64,000 bases of DNA from Yersinia hibernica (lineage in GTDB: Bacteria > Pseudomonadota > Gammaproteobacteria > Enterobacterales > Enterobacteriaceae), in assembly GCF_004124235.1 (NCBI RefSeq), contig NZ_CP032487.1, positions 1,860,001 to 1,924,000 on the forward strand, written 5' to 3'. This document shows positions 36,659 through 47,101 of the stretch, one piece after another. The notes below the pieces were generated by a model. That model searched no databases. It worked only from the letters and a program-made list of their open reading frames with translations, and was not told the DNA's origin. Position numbers and translations under genes: made by a program. The first letter of the stretch is position 1. Each line of letters opens with the position of its first letter.

Positions 36659-38501
36659 GCTGTTTACTGCCCGTCAACACGATAACATCTGGGATTTTGA
36701 CGGCGGCATTCATCCGCCGGAAATGAAGTTGCAATCAAGCACGGTGCCAATGCGCATCGCGACCTTGCCTGAACACATGATTATCCCACTGCAACAGCAT
36801 CTGGGGCCGGAGGGCGAATTGCGGGTGCGTACCGGTGAGCGGGTGTTAAAAGGGCAACCCCTGACCGTGGGCCGTGGCCGCACCGTGCCAGTGCATGCAC
36901 CGACTTCCGGTGTCATCACCGCCATTGCCCCCCACACCACCGCCCATCCCTCCGGTTTGGCCGAGCTGTGTGTGCATCTCACCCCTGATGGCGAAGACCG
37001 CTGGCGCGAGCAACAGCCGTGGGCTGATTATCATCAGCGGAATAGCAGCGCCCTGTTGGATAGAATTCATCAGGCGGGTATCGCCGGGTTAGGCGGTGCG
37101 GGTTTTCCAACCGCCAGTAAGTTACAGGGCGGTGTGAACAAGGTTACCACACTCATCATCAACGCGGCTGAGTGCGAACCTTATATCACGGCCGATGATC
37201 GTTTGATGCAAGACCATGCTACAGAAGTGGTCTTGGGGATTCAGATTTTAATCCACCTGCTGCAACCCCAACAGGTGCTGATTGGCATTGAAGATAATAA
37301 ACCCGCCGCTATCACCGCGCTACAGCAGGCGCTGCGGGGTCAGAATGCAATACAGTTACGCGTGGTACCCACTAAATATCCATCGGGCGGGGCCAAGCAA
37401 CTGACCAAAATCCTCACCGGCAAAGAAGTGCCTTTCGGTCAACATTCGTCATCGATTGGCGTATTGATGCAAAACGTCGGCACCGTCGTGGCCATCAAGC
37501 GGGCAATTATTGACGATGAACCCTTAATTGAGCGGGTCGTGACCTTAACTGGCGATGCATTAACTCAGCCGGGCAATTTCTGGGCCAGAATCGGCACCCC
37601 CGTCAGCCACTTATTAAAGCTGGCCGGTTTTATAGCGCAAAACCAGCCGATGGTTATTATGGGTGGCCCGTTGATGGGCTTTACTCTGCCCAGTTTGGAT
37701 GTGCCGATTGTTAAAATCAGTAACTGTATTTTAGCCCCGACCGCGGCTGAAATAGGGTTAGCCGAACCCGAGCAGTCTTGCATTCGCTGTGGTTTATGTG
37801 TGGATGCTTGTCCGGCTGGCCTATTGCCTCAGCAGCTTTATTGGTTTAGTCGGGGCGAAGAGCATGAAAAAGCTCGCAATCATAACTTATTTGATTGTAT
37901 TGAGTGCGGTGCCTGTGCCTATGTTTGCCCGAGCAATATTCCGCTGGTGCAGTATTATCGCCAAGAAAAAGCGGAGATCCGCGCCGTTGACCAAGAAAAT
38001 GCGCGGGCTGCAGCCGCAAAAGCGCGTTTTGAAGCCAAACAAGCCCGTCTGCAACGGGAAAAATTGGCGCGCGAATTGCGCCACCAGCAAGCCGCAGTCA
38101 AACTCAGCGATGGCGACCAACAAAAGGTTGAAGCAGCCATCAGCCGCTTAGCTCGCACAGCCAACAATACTGATTCAGCTATCAGTGTCACCCCTGGGGA
38201 AACACCGGATAACAGTGCCGCCATTGCCGCGCGCGCAGCCCGTAAAGCACAAGTTAGAGCACGCCAGGCCGAGAAAGTGACGGAAACCACCACGCAGGCG
38301 CTGGACCCACGTCAAGCCGCAGTGGCCGCCGCCATCGCCCGCGTTAAGGCCAAGAAAGCCGCACAGGCGCAGCTTGATGCTGAACCGGTCAAGGTGGAAA
38401 GTGACGCACCGGAGCAAGACCCGCGTAAAGCCGCAGTGGCCGCCGCCATCGCCCGCGTTAAAGCTAAGAAAGCTGCCCAGGCCGCCGCTAATCCAGATTA
38501 A
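36651..38501 (+). CDS. rsxC: Electron transport complex subunit RsxC
   Basis: Peripheral NADH/FMN and iron-sulfur subunit, 616 residues. Flavin/NAD-binding region with [17 protein letters not shown] [13 protein letters not shown] and the [11 protein letters not shown] block, a SLBB-like stretch, then two 4Fe-4S motifs, [12 protein letters not shown] and [12 protein letters not shown]. The C-terminus (from about residue 430) is an Ala/Lys-rich extension with two copies of an [18 protein letters not shown] segment. Start ATG 36651 with GGAG upstream. In E. coli rsxD follows directly; here a regulator gene on the opposite strand intervenes. Confidence 0.95.
   Translation: MFKLFTARQHDNIWDFDGGIHPPEMKLQSSTVPMRIATLPEHMIIPLQQHLGPEGELRVRTGERVLKGQPLTVGRGRTVPVHAPTSGVITAIAPHTTAHPSGLAELCVHLTPDGEDRWREQQPWADYHQRNSSALLDRIHQAGIAGLGGAGFPTASKLQGGVNKVTTLIINAAECEPYITADDRLMQDHATEVVLGIQILIHLLQPQQVLIGIEDNKPAAITALQQALRGQNAIQLRVVPTKYPSGGAKQLTKILTGKEVPFGQHSSSIGVLMQNVGTVVAIKRAIIDDEPLIERVVTLTGDALTQPGNFWARIGTPVSHLLKLAGFIAQNQPMVIMGGPLMGFTLPSLDVPIVKISNCILAPTAAEIGLAEPEQSCIRCGLCVDACPAGLLPQQLYWFSRGEEHEKARNHNLFDCIECGACAYVCPSNIPLVQYYRQEKAEIRAVDQENARAAAAKARFEAKQARLQREKLARELRHQQAAVKLSDGDQQKVEAAISRLARTANNTDSAISVTPGETPDNSAAIAARAARKAQVRARQAEKVTETTTQALDPRQAAVAAAIARVKAKKAAQAQLDAEPVKVESDAPEQDPRKAAVAAAIARVKAKKAAQAAANPD
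38314..38461 (+). repeat. Direct repeat in the rsxC C-terminal tail
   Basis: A 34-bp block is identical at 38314-38347 and 38428-38461 (114-bp period, 38 codons, in frame), encoding the [12 protein letters not shown] segment. RsxC tails vary in repeat number among enterobacteria; the block is a natural site for slippage or unequal recombination. Confidence 0.85.
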
Positions 38502-38540
38502 AAGCCAATGCCCACTGGACTGACGCCCGCTAATCAGGTG

Positions 38541-39428
38541 TCAGTTCACTGACATCAGATAGGTATAGGCCGCGCTGATATCACGCATTTTAGATTCAGC
38601 ATGGCAATTATCTATTTCAATAACTTCCATTTCTACCCCACCGCCATACTCATCCCGCAGCTTAGGCAATACTTCGTTGAACAAGTATATAGAAAACTTT
38701 ATGCATTCTTTGGCGTTACCCTGATGGGATATCGACAAAAATTCGCCCGCTGGGATAGCAAGATGGTCTATCTCGCGATGCCCTTGAATTTCATGGCGTT
38801 TGTCTTTGTCAATGGCCGTCGAGTAATACACACTTTTCTGCCCTTGCTGGCACTTATTGGCAGAAAACAGGGAATATACCCGCTGGCAAGAGAAGTTAAC
38901 TTCCTTAAAGAAATCGAGCAAAATTTCATCTTTCATCGCCATACAAGATGAATGCTGGCCACTGCAATGATTATGCTCATCAAAGTCCAACCGCCGGGTA
39001 AAGCCCACCAGCTCTTGCTCTGGCAAGGATATCCGTTTGATTTCTGGCGTATAATTTTCATAGAAACTGAACCGGGGCAGCATCCCTTCCACCGCCCACT
39101 GTGCCATCTGGCGAAAACTATTGGGGGTCACGCCAAAGCGCTTCTTAAAGGTCCGCGTAAAGGTTTGTTGCGAATCGAACCCCAGTTCATCCGAGATTTC
39201 AATGATTGGTCGGCGTGATATACGCAACGCCACCGCAGCGCGCGTCAATACCCGCCCACGTATATAGGAAGCTAATTGTAACCCCACAATACTTTTAAAT
39301 TTGCGTTGCAGATGCCATTTTGAATATCCGGAAATCTTTGCCACATCATCCAGTGTTGGGCGTTTTTCTAAATTAATTTCAATCCATTCAATTAATTCAT
39401 CTATAAACAATATGTCTTCGTTTACCAT
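38541..39428 (-). CDS. Rob/MarA/SoxS-type AraC-family regulator with GyrI-like domain
   Basis: 295-residue DNA-binding protein. Residues 8-105 are a MarA/SoxS/Rob-like double helix-turn-helix (LDDVAKISGYSKWHLQRKFKSIVG and IIEISDELGFDSQQTFTRTFKKRFGVTP). Residues ~125-295 form a GyrI/Rob-C-like effector domain (LVGFTRRLDF, YYSTAIDK, IPAGEFLSISHQG). Length and layout match E. coli Rob (289), but it is a distinct protein. It lies antiparallel between rsxC and rsxD. Because SoxS/Rob regulons and Rsx both belong to redox-stress control in E. coli, a regulatory link is possible but not shown. The 496 bp upstream to rsxD are AT-rich. Confidence 0.88.
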   Translation of the reverse strand: MVNEDILFIDELIEWIEINLEKRPTLDDVAKISGYSKWHLQRKFKSIVGLQLASYIRGRVLTRAAVALRISRRPIIEISDELGFDSQQTFTRTFKKRFGVTPNSFRQMAQWAVEGMLPRFSFYENYTPEIKRISLPEQELVGFTRRLDFDEHNHCSGQHSSCMAMKDEILLDFFKEVNFSCQRVYSLFSANKCQQGQKSVYYSTAIDKDKRHEIQGHREIDHLAIPAGEFLSISHQGNAKECIKFSIYLFNEVLPKLRDEYGGGVEMEVIEIDNCHAESKMRDISAAYTYLMSVN

Positions 39429-39924
39429 TTCATTATTCTTTAAATATATAATTATACTGCATACTACATACTACATTAATCTATCATTATGCCAACGCTT
39501 TTCTCAACTCTCATCTCAACCGTTAAAAAATCGTTAACTTACAATTAATTACAAATACCCCCTCACTAATCATCCCGATTAAAATCATACTATTGAGTCT
39601 CACACTTACTGGCTAAAGTCTAATTACTTTCGCCGAGAAAAACATATTTTTTCTATTCGCGCTGTTACGATTCAGATATAAATTGCAAGCTAATTTTTTT
39701 GCTGGGTGTTGCTTATTAACCTGCGATTAACCTAATGCCGCGCGCTATATGCGGAATAATACCCCTATGATTAAGGCGTATTACACTCTGTCTGAATAGG
39801 GTAGAATGCGGCACGCATATTACCCCTGACGGCTGAGTGTATTGATGCCCGTAAGTATTGACTTACCCGCGCGATGCCTGCGTTTGAGAACCCGGTTAAG
39901 AATTCGACATATGGTTGTAATTTC

Positions 39925-41019
39925 ATGAAATTCAGGCCTGTTACATCGACCCAAAACAAAGGGTTGCAGATAGCCAGCTCCCCCTTTACACATCAGCAAC
40001 GCAGCACCCGCAGTATTATGCTGCTGGTTATTTTGGCCTGCATTCCGGGGATTGTCGCCCAGACCCTGTTTTTTGGCTACGGCAGCCTGATTCAAGTGGC
40101 GCTGGCCATGGTGACCGCCGTGCTGGCGGAAGGCGCGGTGTTGCAATTACGCAAACAACCGGTGCTAGTGCGGTTACAGGATAACTCTGCCCTGCTCACC
40201 GGGTTACTTTTGGGGATAAGCCTGCCCCCACTGGCCCCTTGGTGGATGATTGTATTAGGCACCTTATTCGCCATTGTCATTGCCAAGCAACTCTATGGCG
40301 GTTTGGGGCAAAATCCGTTTAACCCCGCCATGGTCGGCTATGTCGTTCTGCTAATTTCATTCCCGGTACAAATGACCAGTTGGCTGCCCCCGCAGCCATT
40401 ACAGGGAACCGCGGTTGGGTTTTATGACAGCGTGTTGACCATATTCACCGGCTTTACCCATAACGGCGCGGATATTCACCAACTTCAAATAGGTTATGAC
40501 GGCGTCAGTCAAGCCACGCCGCTTGATAGCTTTAAAACGGCGCTACGCTCCCAAGCGCCAGCGCAAATTTTGCAACAACCTATCTTTGCTGGGAGTCTGG
40601 CGGGGGTGGGCTGGCAATGGATTAACCTCGGTTTTCTGGCCGGCGGCCTATTCTTACTGTGGCGTAAAGCTATTCACTGGCATATTCCGGTGAGTTTTCT
40701 GTTGGCCTTGGCCGGGTGCGCCACCCTCAGTTGGCTGATAGCGCCACAAAGTTTTGCCCCACCGCTGTTGCATCTGTTTTCCGGTGCCACCATGTTAGGG
40801 GCTTTTTTTATTGCCACCGACCCGGTCAGCGCCTCAACAACCCCCCGTGGTCGCCTGATTTTCGGCGCCTTGATTGGTATTCTGGTGTGGCTGATTCGGG
40901 TTTACGGCGGTTATCCCGATGGCGTAGCATTTGCCGTGCTGCTGGCCAACATTACTGTGCCGCTGATTGACCACTATACCCAGCCACGCGTTTATGGCCA
41001 TCACCGTGGGCGCAAATAA
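39925..41019 (+). CDS. rsxD: Electron transport complex subunit RsxD
   Basis: Inner-membrane, covalently flavinylated subunit, 364 residues with about nine hydrophobic segments. The block [22 protein letters not shown] and the FMN-attachment region [19 protein letters not shown] (flavin on Thr) are conserved. Compared with E. coli RsxD the N-terminus is ~15 residues longer. ATG 39925 is preferred; the frame is open to 39874 and neither start has a good ribosome-binding site. The promoter must lie in 39429-39924 because the preceding gene is on the other strand. Confidence 0.92.
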   Translation: MKFRPVTSTQNKGLQIASSPFTHQQRSTRSIMLLVILACIPGIVAQTLFFGYGSLIQVALAMVTAVLAEGAVLQLRKQPVLVRLQDNSALLTGLLLGISLPPLAPWWMIVLGTLFAIVIAKQLYGGLGQNPFNPAMVGYVVLLISFPVQMTSWLPPQPLQGTAVGFYDSVLTIFTGFTHNGADIHQLQIGYDGVSQATPLDSFKTALRSQAPAQILQQPIFAGSLAGVGWQWINLGFLAGGLFLLWRKAIHWHIPVSFLLALAGCATLSWLIAPQSFAPPLLHLFSGATMLGAFFIATDPVSASTTPRGRLIFGALIGILVWLIRVYGGYPDGVAFAVLLANITVPLIDHYTQPRVYGHHRGRK

Positions 41020-41028
41020 GGATCCGTT

Positions 41029-41658
41029 ATGCTAAAGACTATGCAGCGTCACGGCATCACTCTGGCACTGTTTGCCGCCGGCGCCACCGGATTGACCGCA
41101 GTGGTGAATGCCCTGACCGAAACAACTATCGCCCATCAGGCCGCCCTACAACAAAAAGCCCTGCTGGATCAGGTTGTTCCAGCTGAAAACTATGACAATG
41201 ACATGCAAGCTGAATGTTACGTTGTCACGAATTCGGCACTGGGCAATCTGGCCCCGCACCGCCTCTATCTGGCACGTAAAGCAGGCCAACCGGTCGCCGC
41301 CGCGCTGGAAACCACCGCCCCCGATGGTTATTCCGGGGCCATCCAACTCTTGGTCGGGGCCGATTTTCACGGCAATGTATGGGGCTCTCGGGTGATTGAA
41401 CATCACGAAACCCCCGGCCTTGGTGATAAAATTGATATCCGCATTTCTGATTGGATTGACCATTTCCGTGGTCAACATGTGGCTAATCAGCAAGATAAGC
41501 GCTGGGCGGTGAAAAAAGACGGTGGCGATTTTGATCAGTTCACTGGGGCCACCATCACCCCAAGAGCAGTGGTGCGCGCGGTGAAAAATACGGCGCTGTA
41601 TTTAGAAACGCTGCCGGCAACGCTTGATGGGTTGCCCGCCTGTGGAGAGAGTCAATGA
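41029..41658 (+). CDS. rsxG: Electron transport complex subunit RsxG
   Basis: Membrane-anchored periplasmic flavoprotein, 209 residues. One N-terminal transmembrane segment (about 10-27), then an FMN-binding domain with the covalent flavin site [18 protein letters not shown] (Thr). Nine bp after rsxD; overlaps rsxE by 4 bp. Confidence 0.95.
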   Translation: MLKTMQRHGITLALFAAGATGLTAVVNALTETTIAHQAALQQKALLDQVVPAENYDNDMQAECYVVTNSALGNLAPHRLYLARKAGQPVAAALETTAPDGYSGAIQLLVGADFHGNVWGSRVIEHHETPGLGDKIDIRISDWIDHFRGQHVANQQDKRWAVKKDGGDFDQFTGATITPRAVVRAVKNTALYLETLPATLDGLPACGESQ

Positions 41659-42353
41659 GTGAAGCCAAAAACCTGTTAGCCCAAGGCCTGTGGAAAAATA
41701 ACTCTGCATTGGTGCAACTGCTGGGCCTCTGCCCGCTCCTGGCGGTCTCATCAACCGCGACCAACGCGCTCGGTTTGGGTCTAGCCACCACCTTGGTTTT
41801 AGTCTGTACCAACACCGCCGTATCCGCACTACGCCGCTGGGTACCGCATGAAATCCGTATTCCTATTTATGTCATGATCATTGCGTCTGTGGTCAGTACC
41901 GTGCAAATGCTGATTAATGCCTATGCCTTTGGTTTATATCAATCTTTAGGGATATTCATCCCACTGATTGTAACCAACTGTATTGTGATTGGCCGGGCGG
42001 AAGCTTATGCCGCGAAAAATCCCGTGGGACTGTCAGCATTGGATGGCCTGGCCATGGGGCTGGGGGCCACTTGCGCACTATTTGTCTTGGGTTCGCTACG
42101 TGAAATTCTGGGTAACGGTACCCTGTTTGACGGCGCTGATATGCTGCTCGGTCACTGGGCAAAAGTGCTGCGTATTGAAGTTTTGCATCTAGACAGCCCA
42201 TTCCTGTTGGCCATGCTGCCACCGGGTGCATTTATCGGCTTGGGCCTGTTGTTGGCCGCGAAGTATGTCATTGATGAGAAAATGAAAGCGCGCGCAGCCA
42301 AAGCACCCGCAACCGCGCCACAAGCTCAAGATATCGTGGTAGAGAAAACGTAA
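41655..42353 (+). CDS. rsxE: Electron transport complex subunit RsxE
   Basis: Inner-membrane subunit, 232 residues, six hydrophobic segments, homologous to RsxA ([31 protein letters not shown]). Start overlaps the rsxG stop (ATGA), and its stop overlaps the nth ATG (TAATG), so the DGE-nth block is tightly coupled. Confidence 0.96.
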   Translation: MSEAKNLLAQGLWKNNSALVQLLGLCPLLAVSSTATNALGLGLATTLVLVCTNTAVSALRRWVPHEIRIPIYVMIIASVVSTVQMLINAYAFGLYQSLGIFIPLIVTNCIVIGRAEAYAAKNPVGLSALDGLAMGLGATCALFVLGSLREILGNGTLFDGADMLLGHWAKVLRIEVLHLDSPFLLAMLPPGAFIGLGLLLAAKYVIDEKMKARAAKAPATAPQAQDIVVEKT

Positions 42354-42988
42354 TGAATAAAGAAAAACGTATCGCTATTTTGACCCGCTTGCGGGATAAC
42401 GACCCACATCCCACCACCGAATTGGTTTACAGCAGCCCCTTTGAGCTGCTCATTTCTGTGCTGTTGTCAGCACAAGCCACTGATGTCAGTGTGAATAAAG
42501 CCACTGCCAAGCTCTATCCGGTGGCCAATACCCCACAGGCTATATTGGATCTGGGGGTTGATGGCCTCAAGTCATACATAAAAACTATTGGTCTGTTTAA
42601 CACCAAAGCCGCGAATGTCATCAAAACCTGCCGTATTTTGCTGGAAAAACATCAAGGTGAAGTGCCAGAGGATCGTGCTGCGCTCGAAGCCCTACCCGGT
42701 GTCGGCCGCAAGACCGCTAATGTGGTGCTAAATACCGCTTTTGGCTGGCCAACCATTGCCGTTGATACCCATATATTCCGTGTTTGTAATCGCACCGGCT
42801 TCGCCCCGGGCAGCAATGTTGATCAGGTTGAGGCCAAGTTGCTCAAAGTGGTTCCCGCCGAATTTAAACTAGACTGCCACCACTGGCTGATTCTGCATGG
42901 CCGCTATACCTGTGTCGCGCGCAAACCGCGTTGTGGCTCATGCATTATTGAAGATTTGTGCGAGTTTGATGACAAACGCGATATATAA
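42353..42988 (+). CDS. nth: Endonuclease III
   Basis: DNA glycosylase/AP lyase removing oxidised pyrimidines, 211 residues. Helix-hairpin-helix LPGVGRKTANVV with the catalytic Lys, catalytic Asp in VDTHIFRV, and the C-terminal 4Fe-4S loop C-x6-C-x2-C-x5-C (CVARKPRCGSCIIEDLC). Last gene of the rsxDGE-nth unit. E. coli has dtpA next; here an unrelated secreted-protein gene follows. Confidence 0.97.
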   Translation: MNKEKRIAILTRLRDNDPHPTTELVYSSPFELLISVLLSAQATDVSVNKATAKLYPVANTPQAILDLGVDGLKSYIKTIGLFNTKAANVIKTCRILLEKHQGEVPEDRAALEALPGVGRKTANVVLNTAFGWPTIAVDTHIFRVCNRTGFAPGSNVDQVEAKLLKVVPAEFKLDCHHWLILHGRYTCVARKPRCGSCIIEDLCEFDDKRDI

Positions 42989-43190
42989 ACATGATTGTCC
43001 AGCGCGTTTCAGCGGCCCAGGTGATCCCGCGCCGCTGCTCGATTCATCGGCAGCCTTTGAAGTGACTCATAATGATTAAATAAAATTAATGTATTTTTTG
43101 GCGTTTTTATCAAAACAGACTCATATTTGTGATGCAGCAAAATAAATACAAATTTATTTAATGTATTTTTAAAATATGAGGAATCAATGA

Positions 43191-44378
43191 ATGAGCAAAA
43201 TATGTCTTTTTAATAATAGTGCTAAAGTCAAAAAATCTCATTACTCATTAGTCAAAATCTGTATAACACTCATCGGGTTCAGTAGCTTTGCTCCCCTTCC
43301 CTTATTAGCCATGACATATCGCGACAATACCGTTGATTTACCGGTGACAGCCAGTGGCTACAAATTGGTTAACGGCAAATATGTGATAAACAGTTTTAAT
43401 ATTACCAGTGGGCAAGATCCGAAAGGTAATATAAACAATGGTACCACCCGAACTTGGAGTGGTAATTCCGCGAGCATCAATTATCAAATCGGGCGCAGTG
43501 GTTCTAAGGGCGTGGCAAACTGGTTTTCAAGCAATATAAAAGCCAATCAAACGACATTTAATCATGACCCTGGTGATCTCAATTTTGCCTTCCTCGGCAC
43601 CATGACACTGACACTGAGTGGCGGTGTGCTTGGCAAGAATCAAGACACTTATACTATTCCCAATGTAACCTTGGCACAGGGGCATGCGGGCTTATCAAAC
43701 AACTGGTGGTTTGGCGGGAAAACCTGTAGTTATCAAGGAAATAATATGGTTCGTTGTAGCGGAACCAGCAGTGCGGGCTATGCGGCGACATTTGATTTTC
43801 GCCGCGGCGGCAGTGGGAATCCTGTTAACTCGGTTGAACTAAAAAATATTAATATCCCGCAATACACCACTTATGGCCTGCAAAGTGATTATTCAGGTGA
43901 AAATACACGATGTGTTTGGCAACCATCATCACAGTGCCCTCCTTTTGTCACCTATTACAACAGCACGCAATCCGCCACGATTAAATTGTCGGTTGCAAAT
44001 AACCGTTTATATAATGCGCAAGGGGCACTGTTTGATACCACCCGAGCTAATCTTAGCCATAGTGGACAACCCGCCGCCATATTTGTCATGGACGGTTCAG
44101 GCAATATTTATGCAAGTAACCAGAATAAAGTCTATCTATTCCACCATTCGTCATTATTAGCCGGCACATCCGTCAGTGCCGCCGGAGAACTATTTGTTAA
44201 AGCTGGCGTTATTCAATCTGCCACCAATTGTTCTGGACATTATCGCACTCCGAACACCTCAATGGTTCAATTGCGGGACTCACTTAATCGCCAAGGTTAT
44301 TCTGGCACCTATGCAGTCGACTATTGTTCCGATGACCAAATGAAACGCATTCTGAAATCTCAAGGTGTGGCACCTTAA
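43191..44378 (+). CDS. Predicted secreted Cys-rich protein, unknown function
   Basis: 395 residues; I do not recognise the family as a whole. A hydrophobic stretch (23-40, ending PLPLLA) after a basic N-terminus looks like a signal peptide. The mature part is Asn/Ser/Gly-rich, probably beta-rich, with six cysteines spaced as three close pairs (179/189, 241/249, 347/379), suggesting disulfides outside the cytoplasm. Residues ~295-355 (AIFVMDGSGNIY, HHSSLLAG, AAGELFV, SGHYRTP) resemble a small domain I recall from unrelated bacterial secreted and effector proteins. Preceded by GAGG and ~200 bp of AT-rich DNA. No partner gene is obvious. Confidence 0.7.
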   Translation: MSKICLFNNSAKVKKSHYSLVKICITLIGFSSFAPLPLLAMTYRDNTVDLPVTASGYKLVNGKYVINSFNITSGQDPKGNINNGTTRTWSGNSASINYQIGRSGSKGVANWFSSNIKANQTTFNHDPGDLNFAFLGTMTLTLSGGVLGKNQDTYTIPNVTLAQGHAGLSNNWWFGGKTCSYQGNNMVRCSGTSSAGYAATFDFRRGGSGNPVNSVELKNINIPQYTTYGLQSDYSGENTRCVWQPSSQCPPFVTYYNSTQSATIKLSVANNRLYNAQGALFDTTRANLSHSGQPAAIFVMDGSGNIYASNQNKVYLFHHSSLLAGTSVSAAGELFVKAGVIQSATNCSGHYRTPNTSMVQLRDSLNRQGYSGTYAVDYCSDDQMKRILKSQGVAP

Positions 44379-44394
44379 TCGCCCAAATTAATAT

Positions 44395-44437
44395 CTACCG
44401 GCCCTGCTGTTTAAAGTGCAGTATGGCCGGCATAATT
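44395..44437 (+). terminator. Possible terminator-like inverted repeat
   Basis: TACCGGCC...GGCCGGCATA flank a region that can pair further (CTGC...GCAG). The stem is GC-rich with no strong T-run. The only structure seen in the 205-bp gap between the secreted-protein gene and the oxidoreductase gene. Confidence 0.4.
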
Positions 44438-44583
44438 TCTCACGATAAACCCCCTCTATGCCGCGATTGCGCTATTCGATTAGACGCCGCTACTGCGCCC
44501 CACTAAACTTGTGACAAAATAGACTCAAATAGTTAATTATTTTGTTACCTATTTGAAACAAAAAACACCTGCGGCGTATCATC

Positions 44584-46905
44584 ATGAAATTTAAATCGGC
44601 CATAAAACCCTATACCGGCGCAGCTGGTGGCTGGGGATCCCTTGAAGCCACCACGCGCTTTGTGTTGGACAGCAAGCAAGCATTGAAAAACATTCGTAAT
44701 TTGCTGCGTGTTAACCAGGTTAAGGGCTTTGACTGCCCGGGCTGTGCTTGGGGCGATGACAATCACAGCACATTCAGTTTTTGTGAAAATGGCGCAAAGG
44801 CCGTCAGTTGGGAAGCCACGCGCAAAGCAGTGGAGCCAGAGTTTTTTGCTGAACATAGCCTGACAACTCTGCGCCAACAAAGTGACTATTTTCTTGAATA
44901 TCAAGGGCGCATCACCCATCCGATGCGCTATAACCGCGACACTGACCGCTATCAGCCCATCAGTTGGGACAGTGCTCTGGCGCTAATTGCCAAACATATT
45001 AATGGGTTGGAAAGCCCAGATCAGTTGGAGCTCTATACTTCAGGCCGCGCCAGCAATGAAGCTTCTTACCTTTATCAACTGTTTGGCCGCATGCTGGGGA
45101 CCAATAACTTCCCCGATTGCTCCAACATGTGCCATGAGGCCAGCGGCACTGGGCTGAAACAGAGTATTGGTGTGGGTAAAGGCACCATTCGTATGCAGGA
45201 CTTCGAATTGGCTGACGCCATTTTCGTTTTCGGGCAGAACCCGGGCACCAACCACCCCCGCATGTTACACAGTCTGCGCCATGCCAAAGAGCGCGGTGCA
45301 CGGATTGTCAGCTTCAATACCTTGCGCGAGCGCGGGCTAGAGCGCTTTGCTGACCCACAAAACCCAATTGAAATGTTGACGCCTAAATCCTCGCCCATCA
45401 GTTCGGCCTATTTCCAACCTCATCTGGGGGGTGATATGGCGGCGGTACGCGGGATGGTGAAAGCATTATTGGAAACACATCGCCAACAGCTGGCTCAAGC
45501 CCAACCCGGCCTATTTGATGAGGAATTTATTCGCACACATACCCAAGGGGTAGATGCGTATCTGGCAGCGGTTGATAATACCTCATGGGCCAAAATCACC
45601 CAGCAATCGGGCCTAACAGAGGCACAGATACGCCATGCCGCCGGGGTTTATCAGCATGCCGAACGCGTTATTTTGACTTGGGCGATGGGCATTACTCAAC
45701 ACAAACACTCGGTGATAACTGTCAGAGAGCTGGCCAACCTGCAACTGCTATTTGGTCAGTTAGGCAAGCCCGGCGCAGGTTTATGCCCGGTCAGAGGCCA
45801 CAGTAATGTGCAAGGCAACCGCACCATGGGGATTGATGAAAAACCCTCAGCCGCGATGTTGGCGCGTTTGGGCCAGCATTTTGGTTTTACCCCGCCTCAA
45901 GCCGCGGGACATAACACGGTAGAAGCCCTGGAGGCCATGCTGCGGGGTGAAGTCAAAGTATTGCTGGCGCTGGGGGGGAATCTGGCCGCCGCGGCACCGG
46001 ATACCGAGCGCACGGCGCAAGCATTACGCCGCTGCGAGCTAACTGTGCATATCAGCACCAAACTCAATCGTAGCCACCTGATTACCGGCACTGAAGCGCT
46101 TATCCTGCCGACCTTAGGGCGCACTGAGCGCGATATGCAAGCCACCGGCTCACAATTTATTACGGTCGAAGATTCATTTAGCATGGTGCATGCCTCTGAG
46201 GGCGTGGGCAAACCACTGGCAGAAACTCAGCACTCTGAAACCGCCATCGTCTGCGGTATCGCCAATGCTGTTTTTGCGCGCCAGCCTGTTGCAGCTAACC
46301 GGCTCGATTGGCTGGCACTGGCCGATGATTATAATTTGATTCGTGACCATATTGCCGCCACCACCCCGGGGTTCAATGATTTCAATGCCCGCTGTGAGCA
46401 CCCCGGCGGCTTCTATCTGGGCAACGCGGCGGCGCAAATGCAATTTGACACCCCGAGTGGCAAAGCCGAGTTTTGTGCAGCAATGCTGCCCGAGGGCCTG
46501 TTCCCGCAGCTAGCCGGGGATCAGGCCCCTTTTGTGCTGCAAACCTTGCGCTCACATGACCAGTACAACACCACTATTTATGGTCTTGATGACCGCTACC
46601 GCGGGGTGTATGGCCAGCGGGAGGTGCTGTTTATTAACCCGCAAGATTTGGCGGCGCTGGCATTAGACGATGGCGATTTAGTTGAAATTGAAACCCTGTG
46701 GAATGATGGAATTACCCGCAAAGTTAGCGGTTTCAAATTAGTGAGCTACGATATTCCGCGCGGCAATCTGGCGGCTTACTACCCTGAAACCAACCCGCTG
46801 GTGCCGCTATCGAGCTTTGGTGATGAAACCCATACCCCCACCTCGAAATCCGTACCGGTGGCGGTGCGGCGCTGGCAGCCGCCGCAAACGCAGCGCATTG
46901 CTTGA
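44584..46905 (+). CDS. ydeP: FdhF/YdeP family molybdopterin oxidoreductase
   Basis: Cytosolic molybdenum-cofactor enzyme, 773 residues, of the formate-dehydrogenase-like family; E. coli YdeP contributes to acid resistance but its substrate is unknown. N-terminal cysteines in FDCPGCAW...FCENGAK are the likely 4Fe-4S ligands. The SNMCHEAS segment places Cys183 where FDH-H has the molybdenum-ligating selenocysteine. PGTNHPRM and GHSNVQGNRTMGIDEKPSA are cofactor-binding blocks, and a C-terminal molybdopterin dinucleotide-binding domain contains RSHDQYNTTIYG. It is a single gene with its own terminator. Confidence 0.9.
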   Translation: MKFKSAIKPYTGAAGGWGSLEATTRFVLDSKQALKNIRNLLRVNQVKGFDCPGCAWGDDNHSTFSFCENGAKAVSWEATRKAVEPEFFAEHSLTTLRQQSDYFLEYQGRITHPMRYNRDTDRYQPISWDSALALIAKHINGLESPDQLELYTSGRASNEASYLYQLFGRMLGTNNFPDCSNMCHEASGTGLKQSIGVGKGTIRMQDFELADAIFVFGQNPGTNHPRMLHSLRHAKERGARIVSFNTLRERGLERFADPQNPIEMLTPKSSPISSAYFQPHLGGDMAAVRGMVKALLETHRQQLAQAQPGLFDEEFIRTHTQGVDAYLAAVDNTSWAKITQQSGLTEAQIRHAAGVYQHAERVILTWAMGITQHKHSVITVRELANLQLLFGQLGKPGAGLCPVRGHSNVQGNRTMGIDEKPSAAMLARLGQHFGFTPPQAAGHNTVEALEAMLRGEVKVLLALGGNLAAAAPDTERTAQALRRCELTVHISTKLNRSHLITGTEALILPTLGRTERDMQATGSQFITVEDSFSMVHASEGVGKPLAETQHSETAIVCGIANAVFARQPVAANRLDWLALADDYNLIRDHIAATTPGFNDFNARCEHPGGFYLGNAAAQMQFDTPSGKAEFCAAMLPEGLFPQLAGDQAPFVLQTLRSHDQYNTTIYGLDDRYRGVYGQREVLFINPQDLAALALDDGDLVEIETLWNDGITRKVSGFKLVSYDIPRGNLAAYYPETNPLVPLSSFGDETHTPTSKSVPVAVRRWQPPQTQRIA

Positions 46906-46916
46906 ACTCCGTGATA

Positions 46917-46946
46917 AAACTGGCCCGCATTGCTCGGGCCGTTTTA
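46917..46946 (+). terminator. Rho-independent terminator after ydeP
   Basis: AAAC, bulged T, GGCCCG, 7-nt loop, CGGGCC, GTTTTA. The stem starts 12 bp past the stop codon. Confidence 0.75.
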
Positions 46947-47101
46947 TCTCAAGTGATGGCGCATAAAGTGGCAGCCAAAATACCCATACTTTTAACGGTG
47001 AATTCCCTAACCCGATGATATGCCGCTTGCCCGACGGGACTGATTCGCGTAAAACTGTCAGCCGGATTAATCCCTCTAACTCACACCATTCACTGGACGA
47101 T

